64,000 nt of DNA, from positions 321,696 to 385,695 of the forward strand of contig NZ_JAHBGD010000012.1 of assembly GCF_018390605.1 (NCBI RefSeq). The letters run 5' to 3'. A program made the translations under genes and the position numbers. The DNA is from Ancylobacter defluvii (GTDB taxonomy: Bacteria; Pseudomonadota; Alphaproteobacteria; Rhizobiales; Xanthobacteraceae). The notes under the pieces are model-generated. The model saw only the letters and a program-made list of their open reading frames with translations, had not been told where the DNA came from and ran no database searches. Below are positions 28,350 to 40,546 of the stretch, piece after piece (positions within the stretch are counted from its first letter, which is position 1; each line of letters begins with the position of its first letter).

Positions 28350-28979
28350 ATGTCGTACGGACTCTTTACGATGACCGCGCTGGCCGGCGCGCTATACGTG
28401 CTGATGCCCGGCCCGGCCTTCCTGGCGTTGTTCTCGCTCGCCGCCACGCAGGGGCGCGGCGCCGGGGTGCGCTTCGTCAGCGGCCATCTGGTCGGCGACC
28501 TGTTCTGGGGCACGCTCGCCTTTGCCGCCATCATCGGCGTCAACCAGCTCGGCCCGACGCTGTTCGATCTGCTCGGCATCGTCTGCGGCCTTTATCTGTG
28601 CTGGCTCGGGGTCAAGGCGCTGACCTCGGAGGGCAGCGCCGGCGGCCCCATCGGTGCCGGCCGGCCGCTGATCACCGGGGTGCTGTTCGGCCTCACCAAT
28701 CCCAAGGCCTATCCGGTGTCGGTGGCCATGTACACGGCGCTGACCGCCAGCTACGCCACCTCGCTCGCCTGGAGCGACGCACCCGTCCTGATGGCGGCCG
28801 CCTTTATCGGCTTCATCGCCGCCGATATCATCCTGGTCTGGGCCGCCGGCCTCGCCCCGGTGCGGCGGGTGTTCCTGCGCCACGGCACCCTCATCACCCG
28901 CCTGGTCGGGGTGATGTTCATCGCCTTCGGCGCCAAGTCGCTGTGGGATGCCGGCCGGGCGATGCATAGTCGCGCCTGA
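28350..28979 (+). CDS. LysE/RhtB-family exporter
   Basis: A 209-residue inner membrane protein of the LysE (RhtB) family, which exports amino acids or derivatives. Six hydrophobic segments are visible, with the signature VLMPGPAFLALFSLA in the first (a PGP motif), GLYLCWLGVKAL, and GLTNPKAYPVSVAMYTAL (NPK motif). The ATG at 28350 gives a standard family N terminus. The substrate is unknown. It is divergent from an orphan amino-acid-type binding protein with 84 bp between starts, so both could share regulation. Confidence 0.9.
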   Translation: MSYGLFTMTALAGALYVLMPGPAFLALFSLAATQGRGAGVRFVSGHLVGDLFWGTLAFAAIIGVNQLGPTLFDLLGIVCGLYLCWLGVKALTSEGSAGGPIGAGRPLITGVLFGLTNPKAYPVSVAMYTALTASYATSLAWSDAPVLMAAAFIGFIAADIILVWAAGLAPVRRVFLRHGTLITRLVGVMFIAFGAKSLWDAGRAMHSRA

Positions 28980-29014
28980 CGCACGGCCGCCTGATTTTCT
29001 CGAGAGTGCATTTC

Positions 29015-30847
29015 ATGTTTGAAGCCAAGTTCCAGTCCTTCGCCGATTCCGCCGCTCCCGAGCGCGGCACCGCCCACCTCGCGCTGCTGCGCGCCGAGCT
29101 CGACCGGCGCGGCCTGGACGGCTTCGTCGTCCCGCGCGCCGATGCGCACCAGAACGAATATGTGCCGCCCTGCGACGAGCGCCTCGCCTGGCTGACCGGC
29201 TTCACCGGCTCGGCCGGCATCGCCCTGGTGTTGCGCGGCGAGGCCGCCCTCGTCGTCGACGGGCGCTACACCATCCAGGCGGCCGCCCAGACCGATCCGG
29301 CCGCCTACACCGTGGTGCAACTGGCGCACCAGAGCGCCGAAGCCTGGCTCGCCGCACATCTGCCCGCCGGCGCCCGGCTCGGCTACGATCCGTGGCTGAT
29401 CACCGTCGATACGCTCGACCGGCTGCGCAAGGCGGTGGCCAGCGCCGACGCGGTGCTGGTGGCGGTCGACGGCAATCCCATCGACGCGGTGTGGGCCGAC
29501 CGTCCCGCCGCCCCGGTGGCGCCGGTCACCCTGCGCGATCCGGCGCTGGCCGGCGAGACCACCGAATCGAAGCTCGCCCGCATCCGCGACAAGCTGGCGG
29601 CGGAAAAGCTCGACGCCGTCGTGCTCTCCGATCCGCACGGCGTCGCCTGGACCTTCAACATCCGCGGCGGCGACGTCTCCTTCACGCCGCTGCCGCTCGC
29701 CTGGGCGGTGGTGCCGCGCGAGGGCCGCCCGACGCTGTTCGTCGATGCCCGCAAGCTCTCCAACGCGGTGCGCGACGCCCTCGCCGCCCATGCCGAGATC
29801 GCCGAGCCGGTGATGCTGGAGCGTGCCCTCGATCTGGTCGCCACCGGCAATGCGCTGATCCGCCTCGACCAGGCGACCGCCCCGGCCCTCCTCGCCTCCC
29901 GCATCGAGGCGGCCGGCGGGCGCGTCTCGCGCGGGGCGAGCCCGGTGGCGTTGATGCAGGCGGCCAAGAACGACGCCGAACTCGCCGGCATGCGCGCCGC
30001 GCATCTGCGCGACGGCGCCGCGCTGGTACGCTTCCTCGCCTGGTTCGATGCCGAGGCGCCCAAAGGCGAGCTCACCGAGATCGATTGCGTGGCCGCTTTG
30101 GAGAGCTTTCGCCGCGATACCGGGCTCTTGAAGGACCTGTCCTTCCCCTCGATCGCCGGCGCCGGCCCCAATGGCGCGCTGCCGCATTACCGGGTCAGCG
30201 AGGCCAGCAACCGCCAGCTCAACCCCGGCGAATTGTTCGTCATCGATTCCGGCGCCCAGTACGAGGACGGCACCACCGACGTCACCCGCACGCTCCCCGT
30301 CGGCGAGCCCAGCGACGAGATGCGCGACCGCTACACCCGCGTGCTCAAGGGCCACATCGCGGTGGCCCGCGCGGTGTTCCCGCAGGGCACGTCCGGCGCC
30401 CAGCTTGATCCCTTCGCCCGCCAGTTCCTGTGGGCGGCCGGGCTGGATTTCGATCACGGCACCGGCCACGGCGTCGGCGCCTATCTTTCGGTGCATGAGG
30501 GGCCGGCGCGCATCTCCAAGCTCGGCACCGTGCCGCTGGAGGCCGGCATGGTGCTGTCCGACGAGCCCGGCTTCTACAAGGAGGGCGGCTTCGGCATCCG
30601 GCTGGAAAACCTCATCGTGGTGCAGCCCGAGCCGACCCCGCCCGGCGGCGAGCGCACCCTCTACAGCTTCGAGACCATCACCTTCGCACCCTTCGACCGG
30701 CGGGTGATCGACCCGGTGCTGCTCACCGACGAGGAGATCGCCTGGCTCGACGACTACCACGCCAAGGTGCGCGAGCTGATCGGCCCACTCGTCGACGGCC
30801 CGGCCGCCGACTGGCTCATCGAGGCCACCGCGCCGCTGCGGGGCTGA
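29015..30847 (+). CDS. pepP: Aminopeptidase P family protein (M24B)
   Basis: A 610-residue Xaa-Pro aminopeptidase with two creatinase-type N-terminal domains (about 20-310) and a C-terminal pita-bread M24 domain (about 315-545), the long form seen in alphaproteobacteria and eukaryotes. The metal ligands are in VIDSGAQYEDGTTDVTRT (two Asp), GHGVGAYLSVHEGP (His), DEPGFYKEG (Glu) and GIRLENL (Glu). It removes N-terminal residues that precede proline. A C-terminal extension (about 555-610, ITFAPFDRRVID... PVLL) is also typical of the long form. I prefer the ATG at 29015 over a GTG at 29006. Confidence 0.92.
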   Translation: MFEAKFQSFADSAAPERGTAHLALLRAELDRRGLDGFVVPRADAHQNEYVPPCDERLAWLTGFTGSAGIALVLRGEAALVVDGRYTIQAAAQTDPAAYTVVQLAHQSAEAWLAAHLPAGARLGYDPWLITVDTLDRLRKAVASADAVLVAVDGNPIDAVWADRPAAPVAPVTLRDPALAGETTESKLARIRDKLAAEKLDAVVLSDPHGVAWTFNIRGGDVSFTPLPLAWAVVPREGRPTLFVDARKLSNAVRDALAAHAEIAEPVMLERALDLVATGNALIRLDQATAPALLASRIEAAGGRVSRGASPVALMQAAKNDAELAGMRAAHLRDGAALVRFLAWFDAEAPKGELTEIDCVAALESFRRDTGLLKDLSFPSIAGAGPNGALPHYRVSEASNRQLNPGELFVIDSGAQYEDGTTDVTRTLPVGEPSDEMRDRYTRVLKGHIAVARAVFPQGTSGAQLDPFARQFLWAAGLDFDHGTGHGVGAYLSVHEGPARISKLGTVPLEAGMVLSDEPGFYKEGGFGIRLENLIVVQPEPTPPGGERTLYSFETITFAPFDRRVIDPVLLTDEEIAWLDDYHAKVRELIGPLVDGPAADWLIEATAPLRG

Positions 30848-30865
30848 CGCCGGCTCCCGCTTCGA

Positions 30866-30909
30866 CCGGCCTCCCTTCTGGCCGGGGCTACCGCGTCTCC
30901 GCCCCGGCC
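30866..30909 (+). terminator. Overlapping alternative hairpins after the aminopeptidase gene
   Basis: CCGGCC-N8-GGCCGG (30866-30885) and GGCCGGGGC-N12-GCCCCGGCC (30880-30909) share the central GGCCGG, so only one can form at a time. They lie 19 bp after the aminopeptidase stop. No T run follows, so the region may terminate, stabilise or switch. Confidence 0.35.
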
Positions 30910-30969
30910 GCCGCCGCGTCCTTATCTATCCCGGCGCTCGTTTATCGAAGAGTGTCGCGACGGTTCAAT

Positions 30970-30994
30970 GGAACCATCGCAGGTGGCCGGCGTT
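30970..30994 (+). promoter_or_regulatory. EcfG/RpoE2-type general stress promoter
   Basis: GGAAC (30970-30974), a 16-bp spacer and CGTT (30991-30994) match the alphaproteobacterial EcfG (RpoE2) consensus GGAAC-N16/17-CGTT exactly. The site stands 43 bp before the ATG of the DUF3309 gene. Confidence 0.7.
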
Positions 30995-31037
30995 CTCCTC
31001 GCAACCCAAGTCTACGGGACGCGATGGAGACGCCACC

Positions 31038-31190
31038 ATGACCACTATTCTTCTGATCATCCTGATCCTCATTCTGGTCGGGGCGCTGCCGAGCTGGGGA
31101 TACAGCCGCAGTTGGGGCTATGGCCCGAGCGGAATTGTCACCATTCTTCTGGTTATTCTGATTGTGATGATGCTGACTGGCCGCGTGTAA
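31038..31190 (+). CDS. DUF3309 small membrane protein
   Basis: A 50-residue protein, MTTILLIILILILVGALPSW at its N terminus, then a Gly/Tyr/Trp/Ser turn (GYSRSWGYGPSG) and a second hydrophobic segment (VTILLVILIVMML) before a basic end. This is the DUF3309 family pattern: two short membrane segments around an aromatic loop. Function is unknown. The upstream EcfG-type promoter and the downstream terminator show a complete one-gene transcription unit, and stress induction is the natural prediction. Confidence 0.85.
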   Translation: MTTILLIILILILVGALPSWGYSRSWGYGPSGIVTILLVILIVMMLTGRV

Positions 31191-31316
31191 TCGCGCCGCG
31201 ACGGCGGCCTTGCCCGGCAGTGTAAATCCGTCTCGCAAGGCCAGTCACGAGAAGCTGGGGTGTTCTACAGGGTCATACCTTTCCACAAAGGCCTTGCCCT
31301 GCGGAACGCTCCAAAG

Positions 31317-31357
31317 AAGGGCCGTCGCGTCTCCCCCCGCGGCGGCCCTTGCCTTTT
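31317..31357 (+). terminator. Rho-independent terminator after the DUF3309 gene
   Basis: A 13-bp stem with one T:G wobble (AAGGGCCGTCGCG / CGCGGCGGCCCTT), an eight-base C-rich loop and then GCCTTTT. It ends the DUF3309 unit and may also serve the convergent hydrolase gene. Confidence 0.72.
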
Positions 31358-31474
31358 GGCGCCGGGATGCCGCGCCGCCGGCCTTACCTGTCCGGTGCCT
31401 CGGCGTCACATGCCAGCCTCGCGCCCGCCGCGCTTGCGCACCCGGCCTGACACGCTCAACCAAAAACGCCCAGC

Positions 31475-32032
31475 CTACACGCCCCAGTCTTCAGCGATTT
31501 CGCTGCCGTTCTTCATGCCGGCGCCGGCAAATTCCAGTGCCGCCATCAGGGCCGCCTGCACGCTGGCCGCCGGCACCTCGGTGCCGCCGAAGCCGAGGTC
31601 GCGCGTCGCCGTGGCGTCATGCGCCACCGTGACCTCATAGCCGAGATCGAGCGCCGCCCGCGTCGCCGCATCCACGCACATATGGCTCATCGCCCCGACG
31701 ATGACGAGCCGGCTGGCGCCCTGCCCCTTCAGCGTCGCATCGAGCCCAGTATCGAGAAAGGCATTGACGTTCTGCTTCACCACCACCGGCTCGCCCTCCT
31801 GCGGGCTGACCGTGGGATTGATCTGCGCCCCGGTGGTGCCGTAGCCGAAGAACCCGGCCTCCGGCGAGGGATCCTCGTGCCGGACATGCACGATGCCGAG
31901 CCCCTTGCGGCGCGCCGCCTCCAGCAGGCGGGCCGCCTCGACGGCCGCCTCCTCCATGCCGACCAGCGGATATTTGCCGCCGGGAAAATAGTCGTTCTGG
32001 ATGTCGATCAGCAGCAGCGCGGTATCGGCCAT
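31475..32032 (-). CDS. Cysteine hydrolase of the isochorismatase family
   Basis: A 185-residue isochorismatase-like hydrolase. The catalytic triad of the family is visible as Asp10 (LLLIDIQNDYF), Lys86 (VVVKQNVNAF) and Cys119 (SHMCVDAATRAA). The non-proline cis-peptide region (VGAMSH) precedes the Cys. Members hydrolyse nicotinamide, N-carbamoyl compounds, isochorismate and others, and nothing in the neighbourhood picks one. It is at the 3' end of the minus-strand run that includes ligA, separated from ligA by 65 bp. Confidence 0.88.
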   Translation of the reverse strand: MADTALLLIDIQNDYFPGGKYPLVGMEEAAVEAARLLEAARRKGLGIVHVRHEDPSPEAGFFGYGTTGAQINPTVSPQEGEPVVVKQNVNAFLDTGLDATLKGQGASRLVIVGAMSHMCVDAATRAALDLGYEVTVAHDATATRDLGFGGTEVPAASVQAALMAALEFAGAGMKNGSEIAEDWGV

Positions 32033-32097
32033 GACAGGCTCCTCAGCGGGCGTGATGAATCTCTATGTCATGGCGGGCGATGGCTCGGGCCGGCGGC

Positions 32098-36263
<4,166 letters not shown>

Positions 36264-36397
36264 GCGTCAGCTCCGAAGCGAATCCAGCCGGCGAAGCAGG
36301 TTCGCCGACGCAAGGCAGGTTCTAGAGCATTTTCGCGTTGTGTTCACGTCGCACGGCGAGAAATCGCCGCTGGTCGACCGGCGCGCCGGTCGGCGCG

Positions 36398-37276
36398 TCA
36401 GGAGCCGAGCTTGAAACCCTGGAACGCCTTGGCGATCCAGGACTGCTCGTTCATCTTCGGGTTGACGCCGCGCGATTCCACCAGCTTGTAGGCGTCCTTG
36501 TACCAGCTGCTTTCCGGGAAATTATAGCCCAGCACCGCCGCCGAGGTCTGCGCTTCGTTGACCACGCCGAGCGCCATATAGGCCTCGGTCAGGCGGTAGA
36601 GCGCCTCCTCGGCATGGCGGGTGGTCTGGTATCGAGTCACCACCACCTTGAAGCGGTTGATGGCGCCGGCATAGTTGCGCTGATCGAGATAATAGCGCCC
36701 GATCATCATCTCCTTGCCGGCGAGCTGGTCGCGGGCGACCTCGAGCTTCTTCTTGGCGCTGACCGCATATTCCGTGTCGGGATATTTGCGGACCACCTCG
36801 TCGAGGGCGTCCATGGCCCGCTGGGTGCGGGTCTGGTCGCGGGAGATGTCGGGGATCAGGTCGAAATTCGCCGCCGCGACCAGATATTGCGCATAGGCGG
36901 CGTCCGGCGAGCCGGGATGCAAGGCGAGGTAGCGCTTGGCGGCGCCGATGCACTCGTCATACTTGCCCAGCGAGTAGTTGATATAGGCGGTCATGAGCAT
37001 CGACTTGCGTGCCCATTCCGAATAGGGGTGCTGGCGGTCTACGTCCTCGAAGCGCGTCAGCGCCCCGGAGTAGTCCTCCTTCTGCATGAGGGTCAGGGCC
37101 TCATTGTAGCGCTGCTCGGCCGGCACGTCGGGCACGACCAGCTCTTCTTCCTTGGTGTCGAACAGATTGGCGCAGCCGGCCATCGGGAGGGCGGCGAAGG
37201 CCAGCGCGAACAGGCCGGCGACACGAGCGGTTCGCGGCGCCGGCACGTTGCGACCGGCGAGATGGAGAAGACGCAT
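36398..37276 (-). CDS. bamD: Outer membrane assembly lipoprotein BamD
   Basis: A 292-residue lipoprotein of the BAM complex, which inserts beta-barrel proteins into the outer membrane. A signal sequence ends in the lipobox LPMAGC, with the lipidated residue at Cys35. TPR-type helices follow (about 50-250), with the family-typical AEQRYNEALTLMQKEDYSGAL, DRQHPYSEWA and RYP/KYPDTEYA repeats. I start it at 37276 (MRLLHLAGRN); an upstream in-frame start at 37336 would add a Gly/Ser-rich 20 residues. It is flanked by lpxC and recN, the usual order in Hyphomicrobiales. Confidence 0.94.
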   Translation of the reverse strand: MRLLHLAGRNVPAPRTARVAGLFALAFAALPMAGCANLFDTKEEELVVPDVPAEQRYNEALTLMQKEDYSGALTRFEDVDRQHPYSEWARKSMLMTAYINYSLGKYDECIGAAKRYLALHPGSPDAAYAQYLVAAANFDLIPDISRDQTRTQRAMDALDEVVRKYPDTEYAVSAKKKLEVARDQLAGKEMMIGRYYLDQRNYAGAINRFKVVVTRYQTTRHAEEALYRLTEAYMALGVVNEAQTSAAVLGYNFPESSWYKDAYKLVESRGVNPKMNEQSWIAKAFQGFKLGS

Positions 37277-37462
37277 CACAGCTTTCGATCCCGATCCGGA
37301 GCCACCGCTCCCTGCCGCGGCTCCTGCCCGGCACAAAAGTCCTTGGTTAGCCGCTAGCGCCGCTTTCCGACCGGATTATGGCGGCTGGGATGCCGAAGCC
37401 CCGCAAAGCCGCTCCGGCGGCGTGGCGTCACCGACAATCGCCGGATGCGCCGTTGGTAAAAC

Positions 37463-38404
37463 TCAGAGTTCCGGCGCGTGGGCCGGCACCGCCACCGCGA
37501 TGCCGAGACCGGCCGTGCCGCGCAGGGCACGACGGCTGGGCAGCCGGGCTTCGACGATCTCATAGGCCGAACGATCGGCCAGCAGCGCGTCGACCACCGC
37601 GAAATTCAGCTTGTGGCCGCCGCGATAGGAACGGTAGCGCCCCAGCAGCGGCAGGCCGCCAAGGGCGAGATCGCCGACCGCGTCGAGCGCCTTGTGGCGG
37701 ACGAACTCGTCGGACCAGCGCAGCCCGCCCTCGTTCACCACGCCGTCCTCGCTGACGCAGATGGTGTTCTCCAGCGAAGCGCCGAGCGCATAGCCGGCCT
37801 CCCAGAGGCGGTTCACATCGCTGAGGAAGCCGAAGGTGCGGGCCGGCGCCAGATCGCGGCGGAACACTTCCGGCGACACGGTGGCGGCATAGCGCTGGCG
37901 GCCGATGGCGGCGTGGGCGAAATCGATCTCGACCTCGAGCCGGAAGCCCATATCATAGGGGGACAGCTCGCCGAAGCCGGTCTCGGTCTCGACCCGGATG
38001 GTCTTCAGCACCTTGAGGTAGCGGCGGGCGCTGCCGGTCTCGACGATGCCGACCTCGTCGATGGCGGTGACGAATTCATCGGCGCTGCCATCGAGGATCG
38101 GCACTTCCGGCCCATCGATCTCGACGCGAGCATTGTCGATGCCGAGGCCGGCGAAGCAGGCGAGCAGATGCTCGACGGTGGAGACCGCCGGGCCGCTCTC
38201 GTCGCGCAGCACGGTGGCGAGGTCGCTACCACGCACCGCGTCGCGGCAGGCGCGCACGGAGCGGGAGGCGTCGGAACGCAGGAAAACGATGCCGGTATCG
38301 GCCGGGGCGGGAGCAACCGTCATACGCGCTGCCTTGCCGGAATGAACGCCAACGCCGCTGAAGGCGACGCTGTCGGCAAGAGTGGTCTGACTTACTGCGT
38401 TCAT
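37463..38404 (-). CDS. lpxC: UDP-3-O-acyl-N-acetylglucosamine deacetylase LpxC
   Basis: A 313-residue zinc amidase, the committed step of lipid A synthesis. Zinc ligands are His79 (TVEHLLA), His237 and Asp241 (RHKALDAVGD), and the catalytic His264 lies in RGGHKLN. The N-terminal GVGVHSGK motif (17-24) and PILDGSA are typical. Its position directly after ftsZ is standard for the cluster, but a strong terminator separates them here, so it probably has its own promoter in the 308-bp gap. Confidence 0.96.
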   Translation of the reverse strand: MNAVSQTTLADSVAFSGVGVHSGKAARMTVAPAPADTGIVFLRSDASRSVRACRDAVRGSDLATVLRDESGPAVSTVEHLLACFAGLGIDNARVEIDGPEVPILDGSADEFVTAIDEVGIVETGSARRYLKVLKTIRVETETGFGELSPYDMGFRLEVEIDFAHAAIGRQRYAATVSPEVFRRDLAPARTFGFLSDVNRLWEAGYALGASLENTICVSEDGVVNEGGLRWSDEFVRHKALDAVGDLALGGLPLLGRYRSYRGGHKLNFAVVDALLADRSAYEIVEARLPSRRALRGTAGLGIAVAVPAHAPEL

Positions 38405-38712
38405 TCCGTCATCCCAGGAACACGCCGAAGACGGCGAAATTCCCCCTTAAGATCCCGATACAGTCACAATCGGCCACCAAGGTTCGGTGGAGACGCGAAT
38501 CCCCTGGCGGCACTGTCTGACTGCACGATAGTCAGCGGCTACCTGCGTGCCAAATCACGCTTGCTTACCGTCTGTTACCGTCCTGCAATACACCCTGCAT
38601 GGCAAATAAAGCCTTAAAAACAAAAGCGAACGCCCGGACCTTCCGGTCCGGGCGCTGCATTGCGTTACGACGTGGATAACAGATCGTTACCGGGATCTCG
38701 TTACCGCCTGCC
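38405..38712. other. Intergenic region ftsZ-lpxC
   Basis: This 308-bp gap holds the ftsZ terminator (38617-38654) and, closer to lpxC, an AT-richer part that must contain the lpxC promoter. Two TTACCGTC copies lie 10 bp apart (38565 and 38575), one helical turn, which may be a regulator site. I could not fix a -35/-10 pair. Confidence 0.5.
38617..38654 (-). terminator. Rho-independent terminator of the ftsQAZ unit
   Basis: A perfect 10-bp stem (CGCCCGGACC / GGTCCGGGCG, tetraloop TTCC) lies 58 bp after the ftsZ stop. On the minus strand it is followed by TTCGCTTTTGTTTTT, a clear T tract. Confidence 0.85.
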
Positions 38713-40458
38713 TCAGCCCTGGCGGCGCAGGAAGGCGGGAATGTCGAGATGGTCGTCCTCGGCCGGGCGAGCCGCCTGCGGACGGCCATGGGCGTCCACC
38801 GGACGCTGGGCCGGGCGCTTGGCGAATTCCGACGATTCGGGGCGACGCTCGGCGAGCGGGCGCTCCTCGGCATAGCCCTGCTGCTGCGGCGCGCGGCGCA
38901 CCACCGGACGCATCTCCGCCGGCGGATCGACTTCCTCCTCCTCGTCGCGGCGGCCGAGGCCGACATGGGCGAGGCGCTGCAGCAGCGTCATCCGCTTCTT
39001 CTCGGCATGCTGCTGCTCGGTCGGCTCGCCGCGGGCGGCGCGGATCTGGTTCTGCGCCGGCACCGGCAGTTCCTCGACGCGCGGCATGCGCGGCGCGCGC
39101 TGCTCGGGACGCTCGGCCTGCGGCGGGATGAACGGCTCGATCGCCTCGTCCTGGTAGTCATACGCCCCGGCCTGCGTCGGCTGCGGCTCGACATAGAGCT
39201 GCGGCTTGGGCGGCAGCTGGCGGATGGTGACGTCGTCGATGGCCGCGGCCGGCATCGGCGCCTGCTGGGCATAGCCGGTGTCGGCATAGACGTGCTCGCC
39301 GGCGCTGGGCGCGGCGAAGGTCGGCTCATAAGCCTGCTGGTGCATGCTGGGCTCTTCGCTCAGCGCCGAGGCGACCGAGCGCAGGGCGGCATCGCGGCGG
39401 GCCTCGACGGCGGCGCGGCCGGCATTGGACATGCGGCGCCCGCCAATGTCGGCGAGGTTGGACAGGCTGTGCGGGATCTGCTCCGGGATCACCGCCGGAT
39501 CGATGCCGGTGGCGACGACCGACACCCGGATGATGCCTTCCAGCGTCTCGTCGAAGGTGGCGCCGAGGATGATGTTGGCGTCCGGGTCGACTTCCTCGCG
39601 GATGCGGGTCGCCGCCTCGTCCACCTCGAACAGGGTGAGGTCGCGGCCGCCGGTGATCGAGATCAGCAGGCCGCGGGCGCCGCGCATCGACACCTCGTCG
39701 AGCAGCGGGTTGGCGATGGCGGCCTCGGCGGCGTGCAAGGCGCGCTTCTCGCCCGAGGCCTCGCCGGTGCCCATCATCGCCTTGCCCATCTCGCGCATCA
39801 CCGCGCGGACGTCGGCGAAGTCGAGGTTGATCAGGCCTTCCTTCACCATCAGGTCGGTGATGCAGGCGACGCCGGAATACAGCACCTGGTCGGCCATGGC
39901 GAAGGCGTCGGCGAAGGTGGTCTTCTCGTTCGCCACCCGGAACAGGTTCTGGTTCGGGATGATGATGAGGGTGTCGACGCTCTTCTGCAGCTCGGCGATG
40001 CCCATCTCGCCGATGCGCATGCGGCGCTGGCCTTCGAAGTGGAACGGCTTGGTCACCACGCCGACGGTGAGGATGCCGAGCTCGCGGGCGGCGCGGGCGA
40101 TCACCGGGGCGGCGCCGGTGCCGGTGCCGCCGCCCATGCCGGCGGTGATGAACGCCATGTGGGCGCCGGCGAGATGGTCGCGGATCTCGTCGAGCGCCTC
40201 TTCGGCGGCGGCGCGGCCGACTTCCGGCTGCGAGCCGGCGCCGAGGCCCTCGGTGACGGCGACGCCCATCTGCACGATGCGCTCGGCCTTGGACAGCGCC
40301 AGCGCCTGCGCATCGGTATTGGCCACCACGAAGTCCACGCCCGACAGGCCCGCCGTGATCATGTTGTTCACGGCGTTGCCGCCGGCGCCGCCGACGCCGA
40401 ACACGGTGATGCGGGGGCGCAGCTCGCGAATATCAGGCACCTGGAGGTTGATGGTCAT
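38713..40458 (-). CDS. ftsZ: Cell division GTPase FtsZ
   Basis: A 581-residue tubulin homologue that forms the Z ring. The GTPase core (about 15-320) has [15 protein letters not shown], the tubulin signature GGGTGTG (109-115), NPDQLLR-type [10 protein letters not shown] and the T7-loop [12 protein letters not shown] long Pro/Gln/Arg/Glu-rich disordered linker follows (about 335-565), longer than in E. coli FtsZ and characteristic of alphaproteobacteria. The C-terminal conserved peptide DIPAFLRRQ, which docks FtsA and other partners, closes the protein. It is 88 bp downstream of ftsA and followed by a terminator. GANTC methylation sites lie at its start. Confidence 0.97.
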   Translation of the reverse strand: MTINLQVPDIRELRPRITVFGVGGAGGNAVNNMITAGLSGVDFVVANTDAQALALSKAERIVQMGVAVTEGLGAGSQPEVGRAAAEEALDEIRDHLAGAHMAFITAGMGGGTGTGAAPVIARAARELGILTVGVVTKPFHFEGQRRMRIGEMGIAELQKSVDTLIIIPNQNLFRVANEKTTFADAFAMADQVLYSGVACITDLMVKEGLINLDFADVRAVMREMGKAMMGTGEASGEKRALHAAEAAIANPLLDEVSMRGARGLLISITGGRDLTLFEVDEAATRIREEVDPDANIILGATFDETLEGIIRVSVVATGIDPAVIPEQIPHSLSNLADIGGRRMSNAGRAAVEARRDAALRSVASALSEEPSMHQQAYEPTFAAPSAGEHVYADTGYAQQAPMPAAAIDDVTIRQLPPKPQLYVEPQPTQAGAYDYQDEAIEPFIPPQAERPEQRAPRMPRVEELPVPAQNQIRAARGEPTEQQHAEKKRMTLLQRLAHVGLGRRDEEEEVDPPAEMRPVVRRAPQQQGYAEERPLAERRPESSEFAKRPAQRPVDAHGRPQAARPAEDDHLDIPAFLRRQG

Positions 40459-40546
40459 TGAATCTGTCCCCTAACGCCGGCGGGCACACGTCCCGACTCG
40501 ATTTCTGTGGTGCCGGTTCCGCCGGCGCGGATGTGATGAACCATGG

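Noticed and set aside
36264..36350. LexA/SOS box upstream of recN
   Set aside because: GTTC copies are present but not at the 7-base spacing of the alphaproteobacterial LexA site.
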